Shown: positions 35,262 through 44,893, counted from the stretch's first letter. The stretch is 64,000 bases of DNA from Flavobacterium tyrosinilyticum (GCF_023656565.1 NZ_JAMOKG010000001.1:1691383-1755382); one strand, 5' to 3'. The notes: generated from the sequence alone by a model not told the origin. Translations and numbers: made by a program.

Positions 35262-37271
35262 ATGAAAATTATTAAATTATTTAGTCTCACTGTGCTTTTA
35301 TTGATCGCTTCAAAAGCGATGTCGCAGGAATTTAAATTAGGAAAAGTATCCATTGCAGAATTAGAACAAAAGTCGCACCCGAAAGATTCGGCAGCGACAG
35401 CAGCTATTTTGTATAAAAAAGGAACTGCAAGAATTGAATATGATGTTAATGACGGTTTTGTTACAGTGACAGATGTAGAAACCAGAATTAAAATTTACAA
35501 AAAAGAAGGCCTAGATTGGGCAAACCAGGATGTTTGGTTCTATAATTATTCTGGTCTAAGAGAGAAAGTGTCTTTTTCGGATGCTGTAACTTACAACATA
35601 GTTGGTGGTAAAATTGAAAAAACGAAGCTTAAAAGTGATGGCGTTTTTGAGGAAGTACTAAATAAATATAAAAGCTTAAAAAAAATAACAATGCCTAATG
35701 TAAAAGAAGGTTCTGTTATTGAATTTAAATACAGTATTAAATGTCCACAGGAAATAATAAGAGATTGGGATTTTCAAACGAGTATTCCAGTCAACTATTC
35801 TGAGTTTTCAACATTCATTCCCGAATATTACACTTTCAGTCCAAGACAAAAAGGTTATTTTTTTCCTAAGGCAACAACAGCAAGGGTTGCCAAAAGTATT
35901 ACTTTTAATAGCAAGGAAAGATCGGGTGGACGTGTGACATCAACTAATTTCTCTACTGATTACTTAACTTATATGGAAGATCAAGTTACGTACAAAGCGG
36001 TAGATTTTCCAGCAATGAAAGATGAGGCGTATGTTAACAATATTGATAATTATACATCGTCTGTTGCTCACGAATTATCAATGACTAAATTTCCAAATCA
36101 GGTGCTTAAAGAATATTCTGCAGATTGGGCTTCGGTTGTAAGAACAATTTATGATTATGATGATTTTGGTCCTGAGCTTAATAAAACAGGTTATTTTGAA
36201 GATGATTTGAAAAAAATACTTTCAGGAATCAATACTCCTGAAGAGAAAATCTTAGTTATTTTAAATCACGTAAAATCAAACGTAAAGTGGAATAAATATT
36301 ACGGTTATGGCTGTGATAATGGGGTTAAAAAGGCGTACAAAGAAAAAACGGGAAATATTGCCGATATAAATTTAATGCTTACAGCGATGTTGCGTTATTC
36401 AGGATTAACAGCAAATCCAGTTTTAGTAAGTACACGTTCAAACGGAATAGCGTTGTTTCCTAACAGAACGGCATTCAATTATGTAATTGCTGCAGTAGAA
36501 ACTCCAAACGGATATGTTTTACTAGATGCCTCAGAAAAATTTACGGTTCCGAATGTTTTGCCATTAAGAGTTTTAAATTGGTCAGGAAGATTGATTAGAA
36601 AAGACGGTTCATCAGAAGAAATTAATTTAATGCCAGAAAAAACTTCTGTTGATAATGTTTTTATGAATTACAGTATCGATAGCGCTGGAAAAGTTACAGG
36701 AAAAACAAGAAGACAATACATGGATTATAACGCCATGATTACGCGTGGCAATATTGAAGGCTTAAAAGAAGAAGAATATTTAGAAAAGCTAGAAAACAAG
36801 AATAAAAAAATCGAAATAAGCGATTATTCAAAAACAAACGAAAAGGATATCCTTCTTCCAATTATAGAAACTTATTCTTTTACTGGAAACGATTTGTGCG
36901 AAGTTATTGGAGGTAAAATTTATTTGAATCCAATGTTGTTTTTTGCGACAAATAATAATCCGTTTAAGCAGGAAAGTAGAGAATATCCAGTAGACTTTAG
37001 TTTTCCATTTACAGATAAGTACAGTATTAATATTGAAATACCAGAAGGCTTTGTGGTTGAAACATTGCCAGCTCCAGCAGCTGTAACAATGGAAGATAAT
37101 TTGGGCGTTTTTAAATTTAACATTGCGGCAAATGACAATAAACTTCAGTTGTCTATTTTGCATCAAATAAATGAAGCTATCGTATCTGCTGAAAAATATG
37201 AGATGCTGAAAGAGTATTATAAAACAATGGTAGAAAAAGAAACGGAAAAAATCGTTCTGAAACGTATTTAA
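35262..37271 (+). CDS. DUF3857 / transglutaminase-like exported protein (active site lost)
   Basis: A 669-residue paralogue of the 33322 protein with a signal peptide ending near MSQEF. DUF3857 covers the first part, and the transglutaminase-like fold is kept. At the position of the catalytic Cys this protein has Ile366 in TGNIADINLML, and at the position of the His it has FNYVIAAVE, so both key residues are gone. It is therefore probably a non-catalytic binding protein. It begins 32 bp after the first paralogue, and its C-terminal stop is 2 bp before the next one. Confidence 0.88.
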   Translation: MKIIKLFSLTVLLLIASKAMSQEFKLGKVSIAELEQKSHPKDSAATAAILYKKGTARIEYDVNDGFVTVTDVETRIKIYKKEGLDWANQDVWFYNYSGLREKVSFSDAVTYNIVGGKIEKTKLKSDGVFEEVLNKYKSLKKITMPNVKEGSVIEFKYSIKCPQEIIRDWDFQTSIPVNYSEFSTFIPEYYTFSPRQKGYFFPKATTARVAKSITFNSKERSGGRVTSTNFSTDYLTYMEDQVTYKAVDFPAMKDEAYVNNIDNYTSSVAHELSMTKFPNQVLKEYSADWASVVRTIYDYDDFGPELNKTGYFEDDLKKILSGINTPEEKILVILNHVKSNVKWNKYYGYGCDNGVKKAYKEKTGNIADINLMLTAMLRYSGLTANPVLVSTRSNGIALFPNRTAFNYVIAAVETPNGYVLLDASEKFTVPNVLPLRVLNWSGRLIRKDGSSEEINLMPEKTSVDNVFMNYSIDSAGKVTGKTRRQYMDYNAMITRGNIEGLKEEEYLEKLENKNKKIEISDYSKTNEKDILLPIIETYSFTGNDLCEVIGGKIYLNPMLFFATNNNPFKQESREYPVDFSFPFTDKYSINIEIPEGFVVETLPAPAAVTMEDNLGVFKFNIAANDNKLQLSILHQINEAIVSAEKYEMLKEYYKTMVEKETEKIVLKRI

Positions 37272-37273
37272 TT

Positions 37274-39262
37274 ATGCTGAGATTCCTTCTAATTTGTATT
37301 GCCCTTTTGGGAAGTACAATAACTATTCAAGCTCAAAATTATGACTTGGGAAAAGTAACTATTGCAGAGTTAAATGAAAAAGTTCATCCTAAAGATAGCA
37401 GCGCACCCGCTGCTATCTTGTTTAAAAAAGGAAGAACTTATTTTGGCTATAATAAAGATGTTGGATTTTATGCCAACCATGTCTGCGAAGTGAAAATTAA
37501 AATTTATAAAAAAGAAGGTTTAAGCTGGGCCGACCAGAAAGTGCGTTTTTATATCGGTTATGATAAGTTAAATGAAGACCGTTTAGAATTTTCAGATGCA
37601 GTGACCTATAATTTAGAAAATGGCAACATTGTAAAAACTAAATTGAATAATCAAGGCGAGTTTAAAAATAAAATCAATCAATATTGGAAAGAAAAGACGA
37701 TTACTTTGCCCAATGTAAAAGTAGGTTCTATTATTGAATACAAATATGTTTTAAGATCTGAAAATCTGGTGAAGTTTCCCGATTTTGATGTTCAGTTCAG
37801 TATTCCTGTTGACTATTTTTATTACAAAACACAGATTCCAGAATTTTATATTTATAAACCCATTTTAATTGGAGGAATTCCGTTAGAAACAGAATCTAAA
37901 TTTACAGCCGCCAGTCAAAGTTTTGATAATGCTTACAGTCAGACAAGCTCATTTAGCTATAAACAAATCGAAACCTTTTATAAAGGAAAAGATGTTCCAG
38001 CATTAAAAGAGGAGCCTTACATCAATAATCTTGAAAATTATCGCGGAAGCATTCAGCAAGAATTAGAAAGAGTGCGTCTTCCAGATCAGCCTGTAAAAGA
38101 TTATAGTTTAACTTGGGAAGGTGTTGCTAAAACTATTTTTAAAGATGACAGCTTTGGGAAACAATTGAATCAAGGAAGTTTATTTACAGATGATTTGAAT
38201 AAATTATTGTCTAATGTAGAAGATAAAAAGGAAAGATTAAATCTGATTTTTACATATGTTAAAAATCGAATGAATTGGAATGAGATTAATAGCTGCTATA
38301 CAGAAAAAGGAGTCGAAAAAGCTTATAAAGACCAAACTGGTAATGTCGCAGAAATCAATTTTATTCTGATAAATATGCTTCGTGCGGCAGGTATAGAAGC
38401 CAATCCTGTTTTGGTAAGCACAATACAAAACGGACTTCCAGTGTATCCAACAAGAACGGGATTCAATTATGTAATAGTTGCAGCTGAAATTGATGGTAAA
38501 AAAAATCTTTTGGATGCAAGTCATAAACTTACGGCGCCAAACATTTTACCATTAAACGTTTTAAATTGGAACGGAAGATTAATCAAAAAAGATGGCAATT
38601 CTGAAGAAATTCAATTAGATCCAACACAACAGTCTAAAGAAATTTACAGTCTTATAGTTAAAATAAATCCTGACGGAAAAATGAATGGTCAGGCTCGAGT
38701 TCAAAGAACAGATTATGACGCATACAGTTTTAGAGTAGAAAATAATACTAAAACGGAAGATGCTTATCTTGAAAAATTAGAGAATAGATTGGGAGGTTTA
38801 GAGATTTCAAATTATGCAATAGAAAATCAGAAATCAAACTTAGATCAGTCGGTCATAGAAACTTTTTCTTTTGCATCAAGCAACCGTTCGGATATTATTG
38901 ATGGGAAGATTTTTGTAAATCCTCTATTGTTTTTTACCCAAAGTAAAAATCCGTTCAATCAGGAAAAAAGGCAAATGCCTGTTTATTTTGGATATAAAAA
39001 CATAGAAAAGTTTAATTTGAATATTGAAATTCCGCAGGGATATACTGTAGAATCACTTCCTAAACCATTCAGAATATCTTCAGAGGACAAGTTGATGTCT
39101 TTCATTTTAAATTTTTCGTTTTCTGAAAACAAAATTCAAATTGTGAGTCAAAAAGAAATCAACAGTAGTATTTTTGTAGCTGAGGATTACGGAATGATAA
39201 AAGAGTTTTTTCAGAAGATGATCGTAAGCCAAAATGAAAAAATAATTCTTAAAAAGATATAA
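37274..39262 (+). CDS. DUF3857 / transglutaminase-like exported protein (active site lost)
   Basis: A 662-residue protein closely similar to its 35262 neighbour along its whole length (both have KVTIAELNEKVHPKDS-like starts, and FNYVI and LPLNVLNWNGRLI-like segments). The catalytic Cys position is Val358 in TGNVAEINFI and the His position is again FNYVIVAAE. It was probably formed by duplication of the 35262 gene. It starts 2 bp after the previous stop, and the MazG-like gene follows 4 bp after its own stop, so all are translated from one transcript. Confidence 0.88.
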   Translation: MLRFLLICIALLGSTITIQAQNYDLGKVTIAELNEKVHPKDSSAPAAILFKKGRTYFGYNKDVGFYANHVCEVKIKIYKKEGLSWADQKVRFYIGYDKLNEDRLEFSDAVTYNLENGNIVKTKLNNQGEFKNKINQYWKEKTITLPNVKVGSIIEYKYVLRSENLVKFPDFDVQFSIPVDYFYYKTQIPEFYIYKPILIGGIPLETESKFTAASQSFDNAYSQTSSFSYKQIETFYKGKDVPALKEEPYINNLENYRGSIQQELERVRLPDQPVKDYSLTWEGVAKTIFKDDSFGKQLNQGSLFTDDLNKLLSNVEDKKERLNLIFTYVKNRMNWNEINSCYTEKGVEKAYKDQTGNVAEINFILINMLRAAGIEANPVLVSTIQNGLPVYPTRTGFNYVIVAAEIDGKKNLLDASHKLTAPNILPLNVLNWNGRLIKKDGNSEEIQLDPTQQSKEIYSLIVKINPDGKMNGQARVQRTDYDAYSFRVENNTKTEDAYLEKLENRLGGLEISNYAIENQKSNLDQSVIETFSFASSNRSDIIDGKIFVNPLLFFTQSKNPFNQEKRQMPVYFGYKNIEKFNLNIEIPQGYTVESLPKPFRISSEDKLMSFILNFSFSENKIQIVSQKEINSSIFVAEDYGMIKEFFQKMIVSQNEKIILKKI

Positions 39263-39266
39263 AGAG

Positions 39267-39593
39267 ATGGATTTAAAAAATGCACAATTAGCTGTTGATA
39301 CTTGGATAAAAGAACATGGTGTTCGCTACTTTAACGAATTGACCAATATGGCGCAGCTGACAGAAGAAGTTGGCGAGGTTGCTAGAATCATTGCGCGCCG
39401 TTATGGAGAACAATCTGAAAAAGAAAGCGATAAAAACAAAGACTTAGGAGAAGAATTGGCAGATGTTGTTTTTGTCGTGCTTTGTTTAGCCAACCAAACA
39501 GGAATTGATTTACAAGCCTCTTTTGATAAAAAAATGGATCTAAAATCGGTTAGAGATAAAGATCGTCACAAAAACAACGATAAATTGAAATAA
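39267..39593 (+). CDS. MazG-like nucleotide pyrophosphohydrolase
   Basis: A 108-residue all-helical protein of the MazG-like/dUTPase superfamily. The metal-binding residues fit the EExxE...ExxD pattern: EEVGEVARI near residue 28 and EELADVVFVV near residue 60. These enzymes cleave nucleoside triphosphates to monophosphate and pyrophosphate and may remove abnormal nucleotides; the substrate here is unknown. It starts 4 bp after the third DUF3857 gene. Confidence 0.88.
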   Translation: MDLKNAQLAVDTWIKEHGVRYFNELTNMAQLTEEVGEVARIIARRYGEQSEKESDKNKDLGEELADVVFVVLCLANQTGIDLQASFDKKMDLKSVRDKDRHKNNDKLK

Positions 39594-39727
39594 TTGTGAA
39601 ATATCACTCATAAGTTTTGAATTATGAGTTTTGAATTTTGAATTATGAATGGGGAGTGGTAAATTGCGGGGCTGAATTATGTCTCTAATCATTCCTAATT
39701 CATAATGCACAACTTACAATTAAAAAA

Positions 39728-40957
39728 ATGAATTTAAAATTAAGCACGAATTCAATATTCACTATTGATGATTCGCAACTAAATATCACTGGTTCTAAAA
39801 GTGAAACGAACCGCTTATTGTTATTAAAAGCATTATTTCCAAATATTACTTTAGCCAATACTTCCAACTCAGACGACAGCGAAGTAATGCAGAAAGCATT
39901 AGCAGGAAATGATGAAATTGTAGATATTCATCACGCAGGAACAGCAATGCGTTTTCTTACTGCTTATTTTTCGGTTAACGAAGGCAGAGAAGTGGTTTTG
40001 ACAGGTTCTAGCAGAATGCAGGAACGTCCGATTAAAATTTTAGTGGAAGCTTTGGCACAATTGGGTGTTGAGATTTCATATGAGAAAGAAGTAGGATATC
40101 CGCCAATTCGAATTAAAGGAAAAAAAGTTACCGCTTCAAAAGTAACTTTGGCAGCCAATGTAAGCAGTCAATATATTTCTGCACTTTTATTAGTAGCTTC
40201 AAAATTAGACAATGGTTTAGAGTTGACTTTAGAAGGAGAAATTACTTCGATTCCGTATATCAAAATGACTTTGGCTTTGTTAGCTGATTTAGATATTAAA
40301 ACGAGTTTTGAAGGAAATGTGATTAAGGTATTCCCTAAAGAATCAGTTGAAACTAAAGAAATGGTGGTAGAGTCAGACTGGAGTTCGGCTTCTTATTTCT
40401 TTAGCCTTGTGGCTTTGGCCGATGCAGCAAAAATTACTTTAAGTAGTTATAAAGAAAACAGTCTTCAGGGAGATTCTGAATTGGTTTCTCTTTATGAGAA
40501 GATGGGAGTGAAAACAACTTTCCAAAACAACAAAATGACTTTGGAAAAAGTTTCTGGATTCAATTACGAAGATGTAAATTTTGAATTGAACAATACGCCA
40601 GATATCGCTCAAACTATCGTAGTTACTTGTTTAGGTTTAGGAATTGGATGTCATCTAACAGGACTTCATACTTTAAAAATTAAAGAAACAGACCGATTAG
40701 AAGCTTTAAGAATTGAGCTTACAAAATTAGGAGCTAATATTTCTGTTACTAATGATAGCTTGACTTTATTGCGTTCTGGCGATATTAATCATGATGTGCA
40801 TATTGCAACATACAACGATCACCGTATGGCAATGGCATTTGCACCATTAGCAATAAAAGTCCCGATTATTATTGACGATGCCGAAGTAGTTTCCAAATCG
40901 TACCCAGATTTCTGGAACGATTTAAAAGCTTTAAACTTTCAAATAACAGAATTGTAA
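39728..40957 (+). CDS. aroA: 5-enolpyruvylshikimate-3-phosphate synthase
   Basis: Transfers enolpyruvate from phosphoenolpyruvate to shikimate-3-phosphate, the sixth shikimate step. The 409-residue protein has KSETNRLLLLKALF near residue 23 (the usual K-S-x-S/T-x-R phosphate-binding site), HAGTAMRFLTAY near residue 69, NTPDIAQTIV near residue 290, KETDRLEAL near residue 319, and DHRMAMAF near residue 360. It is away from the pheA operon but feeds it with chorismate precursors. The upstream gap holds only AT-rich sequence. Confidence 0.95.
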   Translation: MNLKLSTNSIFTIDDSQLNITGSKSETNRLLLLKALFPNITLANTSNSDDSEVMQKALAGNDEIVDIHHAGTAMRFLTAYFSVNEGREVVLTGSSRMQERPIKILVEALAQLGVEISYEKEVGYPPIRIKGKKVTASKVTLAANVSSQYISALLLVASKLDNGLELTLEGEITSIPYIKMTLALLADLDIKTSFEGNVIKVFPKESVETKEMVVESDWSSASYFFSLVALADAAKITLSSYKENSLQGDSELVSLYEKMGVKTTFQNNKMTLEKVSGFNYEDVNFELNNTPDIAQTIVVTCLGLGIGCHLTGLHTLKIKETDRLEALRIELTKLGANISVTNDSLTLLRSGDINHDVHIATYNDHRMAMAFAPLAIKVPIIIDDAEVVSKSYPDFWNDLKALNFQITEL

Positions 40958-41017
40958 TTTTAATTGAACCATATAAGTGATATAAGTTCAATTAAATTAA
41001 AAATTAATAATACAGAG

Positions 41018-41045
41018 CCTCTGGTTTTTAATCAGAGGTTTTTTT
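41018..41045 (+). terminator. Intrinsic terminator of aroA
   Basis: CCTCTG (41018-41023) pairs with CAGAGG (41033-41038), followed by seven T. Confidence 0.75.
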
Positions 41046-41250
41046 ATGCGTATTTAAATAGCTAACTAGACAGGTTTTAAAAATCTGTCGGGTTTATAAT
41101 GTTGATTTGGCGCTATTTAAAATTTTAGCTAGAATGAACTTATATTTCTTATATGGTTCGAAAAAGTTAAAATTGACTTAAAGAATAGCTTTTTAAGTCA
41201 ATGTGAAACCTCAGTAAATCAAGGACTTTTGAAAATAAACGTCAAAACAC

Positions 41251-41282
41251 TTGACAACGCCTATCTCACAATCGTATATTTG
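41251..41282 (+). promoter_or_regulatory. queA: Promoter of queA (TTG-N21-TATATTTG)
   Basis: TTG at 41251-41253 and an exact TATATTTG at 41275-41282, spacer 21 nt, 65 bp upstream of the queA start. Confidence 0.65.
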
Positions 41283-41346
41283 CAACCGATTTAAATTTTT
41301 AGATAAACAAATCTAAAAGCTACACTCTAAAATCAACAATTCAAAT

Positions 41347-42396
41347 ATGAAATTATCACACTTCAATTTCAATTTACCGAAAGAACTTTTGGCTGAATTC
41401 CCAGCAGAAAATAGAGATGAATCTCGTTTAATGGTAATTGACCGTAAAAAAAACACTATCGAACATAAAATGTTTAAAGACGTGATCAACTATTTTGATG
41501 ACGGAGACGTTTTAATTCTTAATAATACAAAAGTTTTCCCTGCACGTTTGTATGGAAACAAAGAAAAAACTGGAGCTAGAATTGAAGTTTTCTTATTAAG
41601 AGAATTAAATTCAGAGCAACGCCTTTGGGATGTTTTGGTTGATCCAGCTAGAAAAATCCGTATCGGAAATAAACTTTATTTTGGTGATGACGATTCGTTA
41701 GTTGCTGAGGTAATCGATAATACAACTTCTCGTGGTAGAACATTACGTTTCTTATACGATGGGTCTTACGAAGAATTCAGAAACAAATTGACAGAACTTG
41801 GAGAAACTCCAATTCCTAAATACATCAACAGAGAAGTTACTGCTGAAGATGCTGAAAGATACCAAACAATCTACGCAAAAGAAGAAGGAGCTGTAGCGGC
41901 ACCAACTGCTGGTTTACACTTCTCAAAACACCTTTTGAAAAAATTAGAAATCAAAGGAGTGAACTTTGCTGAGGTAACTTTACACGTTGGTTTAGGGACT
42001 TTTAACCCAGTTGAGGTAGAAGATTTATCTAAGCACAAGATGGATTCTGAGGAATTGATCATCACTCAAAAAGCGTGTGATATTGTAAACGAAGGAAAAG
42101 CAAAGAAAAAACGTATTTGCGCAGTTGGAACGACTTCTATGCGTGCAATTGAAAGTTCTGTTTCTTCTGCTAATACTTTAAATCCTTACGAAGGATGGAC
42201 AAATAAATTTATTTTCCCTCCTCACGATTTCAGTATTGCAAATTGTATGATTACAAACTTCCACACACCAAAATCGACATTATTAATGATGATTTCTGCT
42301 TTCTGTGGTCACGATTTAATGAAAAAAGCATACGATGAAGCGATCAAAGAAGGATACAAATTCTATTCTTACGGAGACGCGATGTTAATTCTTTAA
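41347..42396 (+). CDS. queA: S-adenosylmethionine:tRNA ribosyltransferase-isomerase
   Basis: Makes epoxyqueuosine in tRNA by transferring the ribosyl moiety of SAM to preQ1-modified tRNA. The 349-residue protein shows the family sequence [21 protein letters not shown] near the start (in two parts [14 protein letters not shown] and NRDESRL), [11 protein letters not shown] near residue 183, [13 protein letters not shown] near residue 208, [10 protein letters not shown] near residue 263, and [13 protein letters not shown] near residue 303. Its length is normal. It has its own promoter and a strong terminator, so it is monocistronic. Confidence 0.96.
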   Translation: MKLSHFNFNLPKELLAEFPAENRDESRLMVIDRKKNTIEHKMFKDVINYFDDGDVLILNNTKVFPARLYGNKEKTGARIEVFLLRELNSEQRLWDVLVDPARKIRIGNKLYFGDDDSLVAEVIDNTTSRGRTLRFLYDGSYEEFRNKLTELGETPIPKYINREVTAEDAERYQTIYAKEEGAVAAPTAGLHFSKHLLKKLEIKGVNFAEVTLHVGLGTFNPVEVEDLSKHKMDSEELIITQKACDIVNEGKAKKKRICAVGTTSMRAIESSVSSANTLNPYEGWTNKFIFPPHDFSIANCMITNFHTPKSTLLMMISAFCGHDLMKKAYDEAIKEGYKFYSYGDAMLIL

Positions 42397-42420
42397 TTAG
42401 AATTTATATTATAAAGAAGA

Positions 42421-42454
42421 CCCGACAGTTTTTTAGAAGCTGTCGGGTTTTTGT
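42421..42454 (+). terminator. Intrinsic terminator of queA
   Basis: CCCGACAG (42421-42428) pairs with CTGTCGGG (42440-42447), followed by T-rich sequence. Confidence 0.85.
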
Positions 42455-42460
42455 TTTTTA

Positions 42461-42697
42461 ATGGTCTCAAGTTTCAAGTTTCAGGTTTCAAGTTTGACGT
42501 TCGTTGAGAAATTTAAACGCAAAGTTCGCAAGGTTTTTTTTGCTCAAATTGTGTTTGCAAAATGCAAAAGAAAGCAAAGCTTTGCGAACTTAGCGTTTGT
42601 AAACGTTAACCTTGATAAAAATCCTTGCGAACTTTGCGGTTAAACACACAAAGCATATCAACATGAAACATCAAACTTGAAACTTGAAACCCGAAAC
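42461..42697. repeat. Nested inverted-repeat element, family F, with a (CAAGTTT) outer pair
   Basis: The inner arms TAAACGCAAAGTTCGCAAGG (42513-42532) and CCTTGCGAACTTTGCGG (42623-42639) are inverted copies, with a third partial copy at 42574-42598. Outside them, CAAGTTTCAGGTTTCAAG-type runs (42470-42497) and TCAAACTTGAAACTTGAAAC (from 42671) form a second inverted pair. A 60-codon frame in this stretch is a by-product of the repeats. It fills most of the queA-kynU gap. Confidence 0.75.
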
Positions 42698-42747
42698 AAA
42701 ACAAAACAAACAATTTTTGTTATTTTAGCAGACAAAACAAAAACACA

Positions 42748-44022
42748 ATGACTTTTCAAAATACACGCGAATTTGCACGAGAGTTAGATTCGAAAGACAC
42801 ACTAAATCACTATCAGGAACAATTTATTTTTCCAAAAGTAAACGACAAACGAGTAATTTATTTTACAGGAAATTCACTAGGATTACAGCCAAAACGCACC
42901 AAAGCTTATGTTGATGAAATAATGGATGATTGGGCAAATTTGGCAGTTGAAGGTCATTTTTATGCTGAAAAACCTTGGTGGGATTATCAAGAAAGATTTG
43001 CAGAACCTTTGAGTAAAATTGTGGGTGCGCTTCCATCTGAAGTTACGGTGATGAATACTTTGACTGTAAATCTTCACTTACTGATGGTTTCTTTTTACCA
43101 GCCAAAAGGGAAGCGTTATAAAATTATCTGCGAAGAAAAAGCTTTTCCTTCAGATCAATATATGTTTCAGAGTCAGGTCAATTTTCATGGATATAAACCT
43201 GAAGATGCGATTGTAGAAATTAAACGAAGAGAAGGAGAACACAATATTCGCTTAGAAGATGTTTTAGCCAAAATTGAAGAAGTTGGCGATGAGCTGGCAT
43301 TAGTTTTAATTGGTGGAGTTAATTATTATACCGGACAAGTTTTTGATATTAAAACCATCACTGCCGCCGGACAAAAGGCTGGAGCCAAAGTAGGATGGGA
43401 TTTAGCGCACGCTGCAGGAAATATCAAATTAGAACTTCATGATTGGAATGTAGATTTTGCTGCTTGGTGCAGTTATAAATATATGAATTCAGGCCCAGGA
43501 AATGCTTCGGGTTGTTTTGTTCACGAAAAACATCATAATTCAGACTTGCCAAGATTTGCAGGATGGTGGGGACACAACAAAGAGCGCCGTTTTAAAATGG
43601 AACCTAATTTTGATCCGGTACACGGAGCAGATGGATGGCAGATTAGTAATCTTCCGGTTTTATCTTTAGCGCCATATTTGGCTTCAGTAGAAATGTTTGC
43701 TGAGGTTGGAATGGATACTTTAATTGCAAAACGCGATCATATTACTTCTTACTTGGAATTTATTCTTCATGAAATTGATAAAGAAGTAGAAAGTACCTTC
43801 GAAATTATTACACCTTCTAACCCAGAAGAAAGAGCTTCACAATTATCTGTTTTCCTTCACGGAGAAGGAAGAGCATTGTTTGATTATTTAATGAAAAATG
43901 GTGTCATTACAGATTGGCGCGAACCAAACGTTATTCGTCTAGCACCAGTTCCGTTATATTGCTCTTATGAAGATATGTATGATTTCGGACAAATTCTAAA
44001 AAAAGGAATTTTAGGGAAGTAA
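42748..44022 (+). CDS. kynU: Kynureninase
   Basis: PLP enzyme that cleaves kynurenine or 3-hydroxykynurenine to (hydroxy)anthranilate and alanine. The 424-residue length is normal. The PLP lysine is Lys244 in WCSYKYMNSGPG; GWDLAHAAGN near residue 216 carries the PLP Asp and His, and the opening FTGNSLGLQPKRTK segment is typical. Together with kmo at 61708 it gives two successive steps of tryptophan degradation; the genes are 19 kb apart and so are not one operon. Confidence 0.94.
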   Translation: MTFQNTREFARELDSKDTLNHYQEQFIFPKVNDKRVIYFTGNSLGLQPKRTKAYVDEIMDDWANLAVEGHFYAEKPWWDYQERFAEPLSKIVGALPSEVTVMNTLTVNLHLLMVSFYQPKGKRYKIICEEKAFPSDQYMFQSQVNFHGYKPEDAIVEIKRREGEHNIRLEDVLAKIEEVGDELALVLIGGVNYYTGQVFDIKTITAAGQKAGAKVGWDLAHAAGNIKLELHDWNVDFAAWCSYKYMNSGPGNASGCFVHEKHHNSDLPRFAGWWGHNKERRFKMEPNFDPVHGADGWQISNLPVLSLAPYLASVEMFAEVGMDTLIAKRDHITSYLEFILHEIDKEVESTFEIITPSNPEERASQLSVFLHGEGRALFDYLMKNGVITDWREPNVIRLAPVPLYCSYEDMYDFGQILKKGILGK

Positions 44023-44028
44023 AAAAAT

Positions 44029-44232
44029 AATCTCGCAAAGGCGCGAAGGCGCAAAGTTTTTTATTTAAAAGAAATAATTAATAGAGCCATTTGTCATTTC
44101 GAGGAACGAGAAATCGCACTAGTTATTCCGCAAAGTATGTCGTCAATCTTTGTAGAGTTTCTAGTGCGATTTCTCGTTCCTCGAAATGACAAAATGAGAA
44201 AAATCTTTGCGTCTTCGCGACTTTGCGAGATT
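44029..44232. repeat. Nested inverted-repeat element, families F-like outer and C inner
   Basis: The outer arms 44029-44056 and 44205-44232 match at 26 of 28 positions (AATCTCGCAAAG...GCGCAAAG type). The inner arms 44091-44122 and 44161-44192 are perfect 32-bp inverted copies, containing GAGGAACGAGAAATCGC. One palindromic element thus sits inside another. The whole of it starts 7 bp after kynU. Confidence 0.85.
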
Positions 44233-44375
44233 AATTTCATTCAGCTTGAAAAATAAAACACAGCGAGAAACATCAAAAGCTTCAAATCTTATAAACTTTT
44301 CAAAAAATTCTGTAATAATTATTATAGCAGATATTAAGTACTTTGTGATGTATAATTTTTTTAAAACTTATAATC

Positions 44376-44810
44376 ATGAAAGGCTTATATATTTTATTGA
44401 CCGTATTATTTTTAACTTCTTGTCAACAACAAAACAAAGAAGATATAAATAAAGCCAAACAAGCCAGCATTGATTCAATGAAAGTTGAGATTAACAAACA
44501 GCGTGTTATCGATTCGATGAAGACTGAAATGGCGAAATTAAACGAGGAAAAGATCGAAGCTCAAAAAGAGAAAGTTGTAGTAGTGCATCAGCAAGCCGCA
44601 GCTACAACAACAGCTGCTGCACCAGCAAAAAAGAAAGGTTGGAGTGCAACTGCTAAAGGTGCTGTAATTGGTGCTGGAGTAGGAGCAGCAACTGGCGCAA
44701 TTGTCAGTAAGAAAAAAGGCGAAGGCGCGATTATTGGCGGTTTAGCTGGAGCTGCGCTAGGAACTGGAACAGGAGCTGTTATTGACAGTAAAAACAAAAA
44801 GAAAGAATAA
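44376..44810 (+). CDS. Glycine-zipper lipoprotein
   Basis: A 144-residue lipoprotein with signal LFLTSCQQQ (Cys16). A charged helical stretch (about residues 20-65, with two DSMK repeats) leads to an AAATTTAAAPAKKK linker and a glycine-zipper membrane segment at about residues 90-130 (GAVIGAGVGAATGAIV, then GAIIGGLAGAALGTGTGAV). The pattern matches YMGG-type glycine-zipper proteins of the outer envelope. The role is probably structural. A bidirectional terminator separates it from the convergent gene. Confidence 0.8.
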   Translation: MKGLYILLTVLFLTSCQQQNKEDINKAKQASIDSMKVEINKQRVIDSMKTEMAKLNEEKIEAQKEKVVVVHQQAAATTTAAAPAKKKGWSATAKGAVIGAGVGAATGAIVSKKKGEGAIIGGLAGAALGTGTGAVIDSKNKKKE

Positions 44811-44836
44811 TCATCATTTGCATAACTAGATATAAA

Positions 44837-44870
44837 AAATGGCGAACAATTTATTTGTTTGCCATTTTTA
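44837..44870. terminator. Bidirectional terminator
   Basis: AAATGGCGAACA (44837-44848) pairs with TGTTTGCCATTT (44856-44867), flanked by A on the left and T on the right, between convergent genes. Confidence 0.75.
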
Positions 44871-44893
44871 GTTTATTAAAGAATTTTAAAGTT

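Larger units (their letters stand above)
40958..41346 (+). other. Intergenic region with terminator, inverted repeat and promoter
   Basis: 389 bp. AACCATATAAGTGATATAAG at 40967 and its near inverse ending at 41161 enclose the aroA terminator. The same 22-bp sequence also occurs alone at 27932-27953, after the DAHP synthase gene. A queA promoter follows at 41251-41282. Confidence 0.6.

Noticed and set aside
41071..41098. Second terminator after aroA
   Set aside because: The ACAGGTTTTAAAAATCTGTCGGG stretch (ACAGG and CTGT ends) is only a weak, mismatched remnant of the CCCGACAG stem type.
42461..42643. 60-codon frame between queA and kynU
   Set aside because: It is composed wholly of inverted-repeat sequence (family F and CAAGTTT runs).
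44588..44797. Pro/Ala-rich antisense frame opposite the glycine-zipper gene
   Set aside because: The composition is the complement of the Gly/Ala-rich coding strand.
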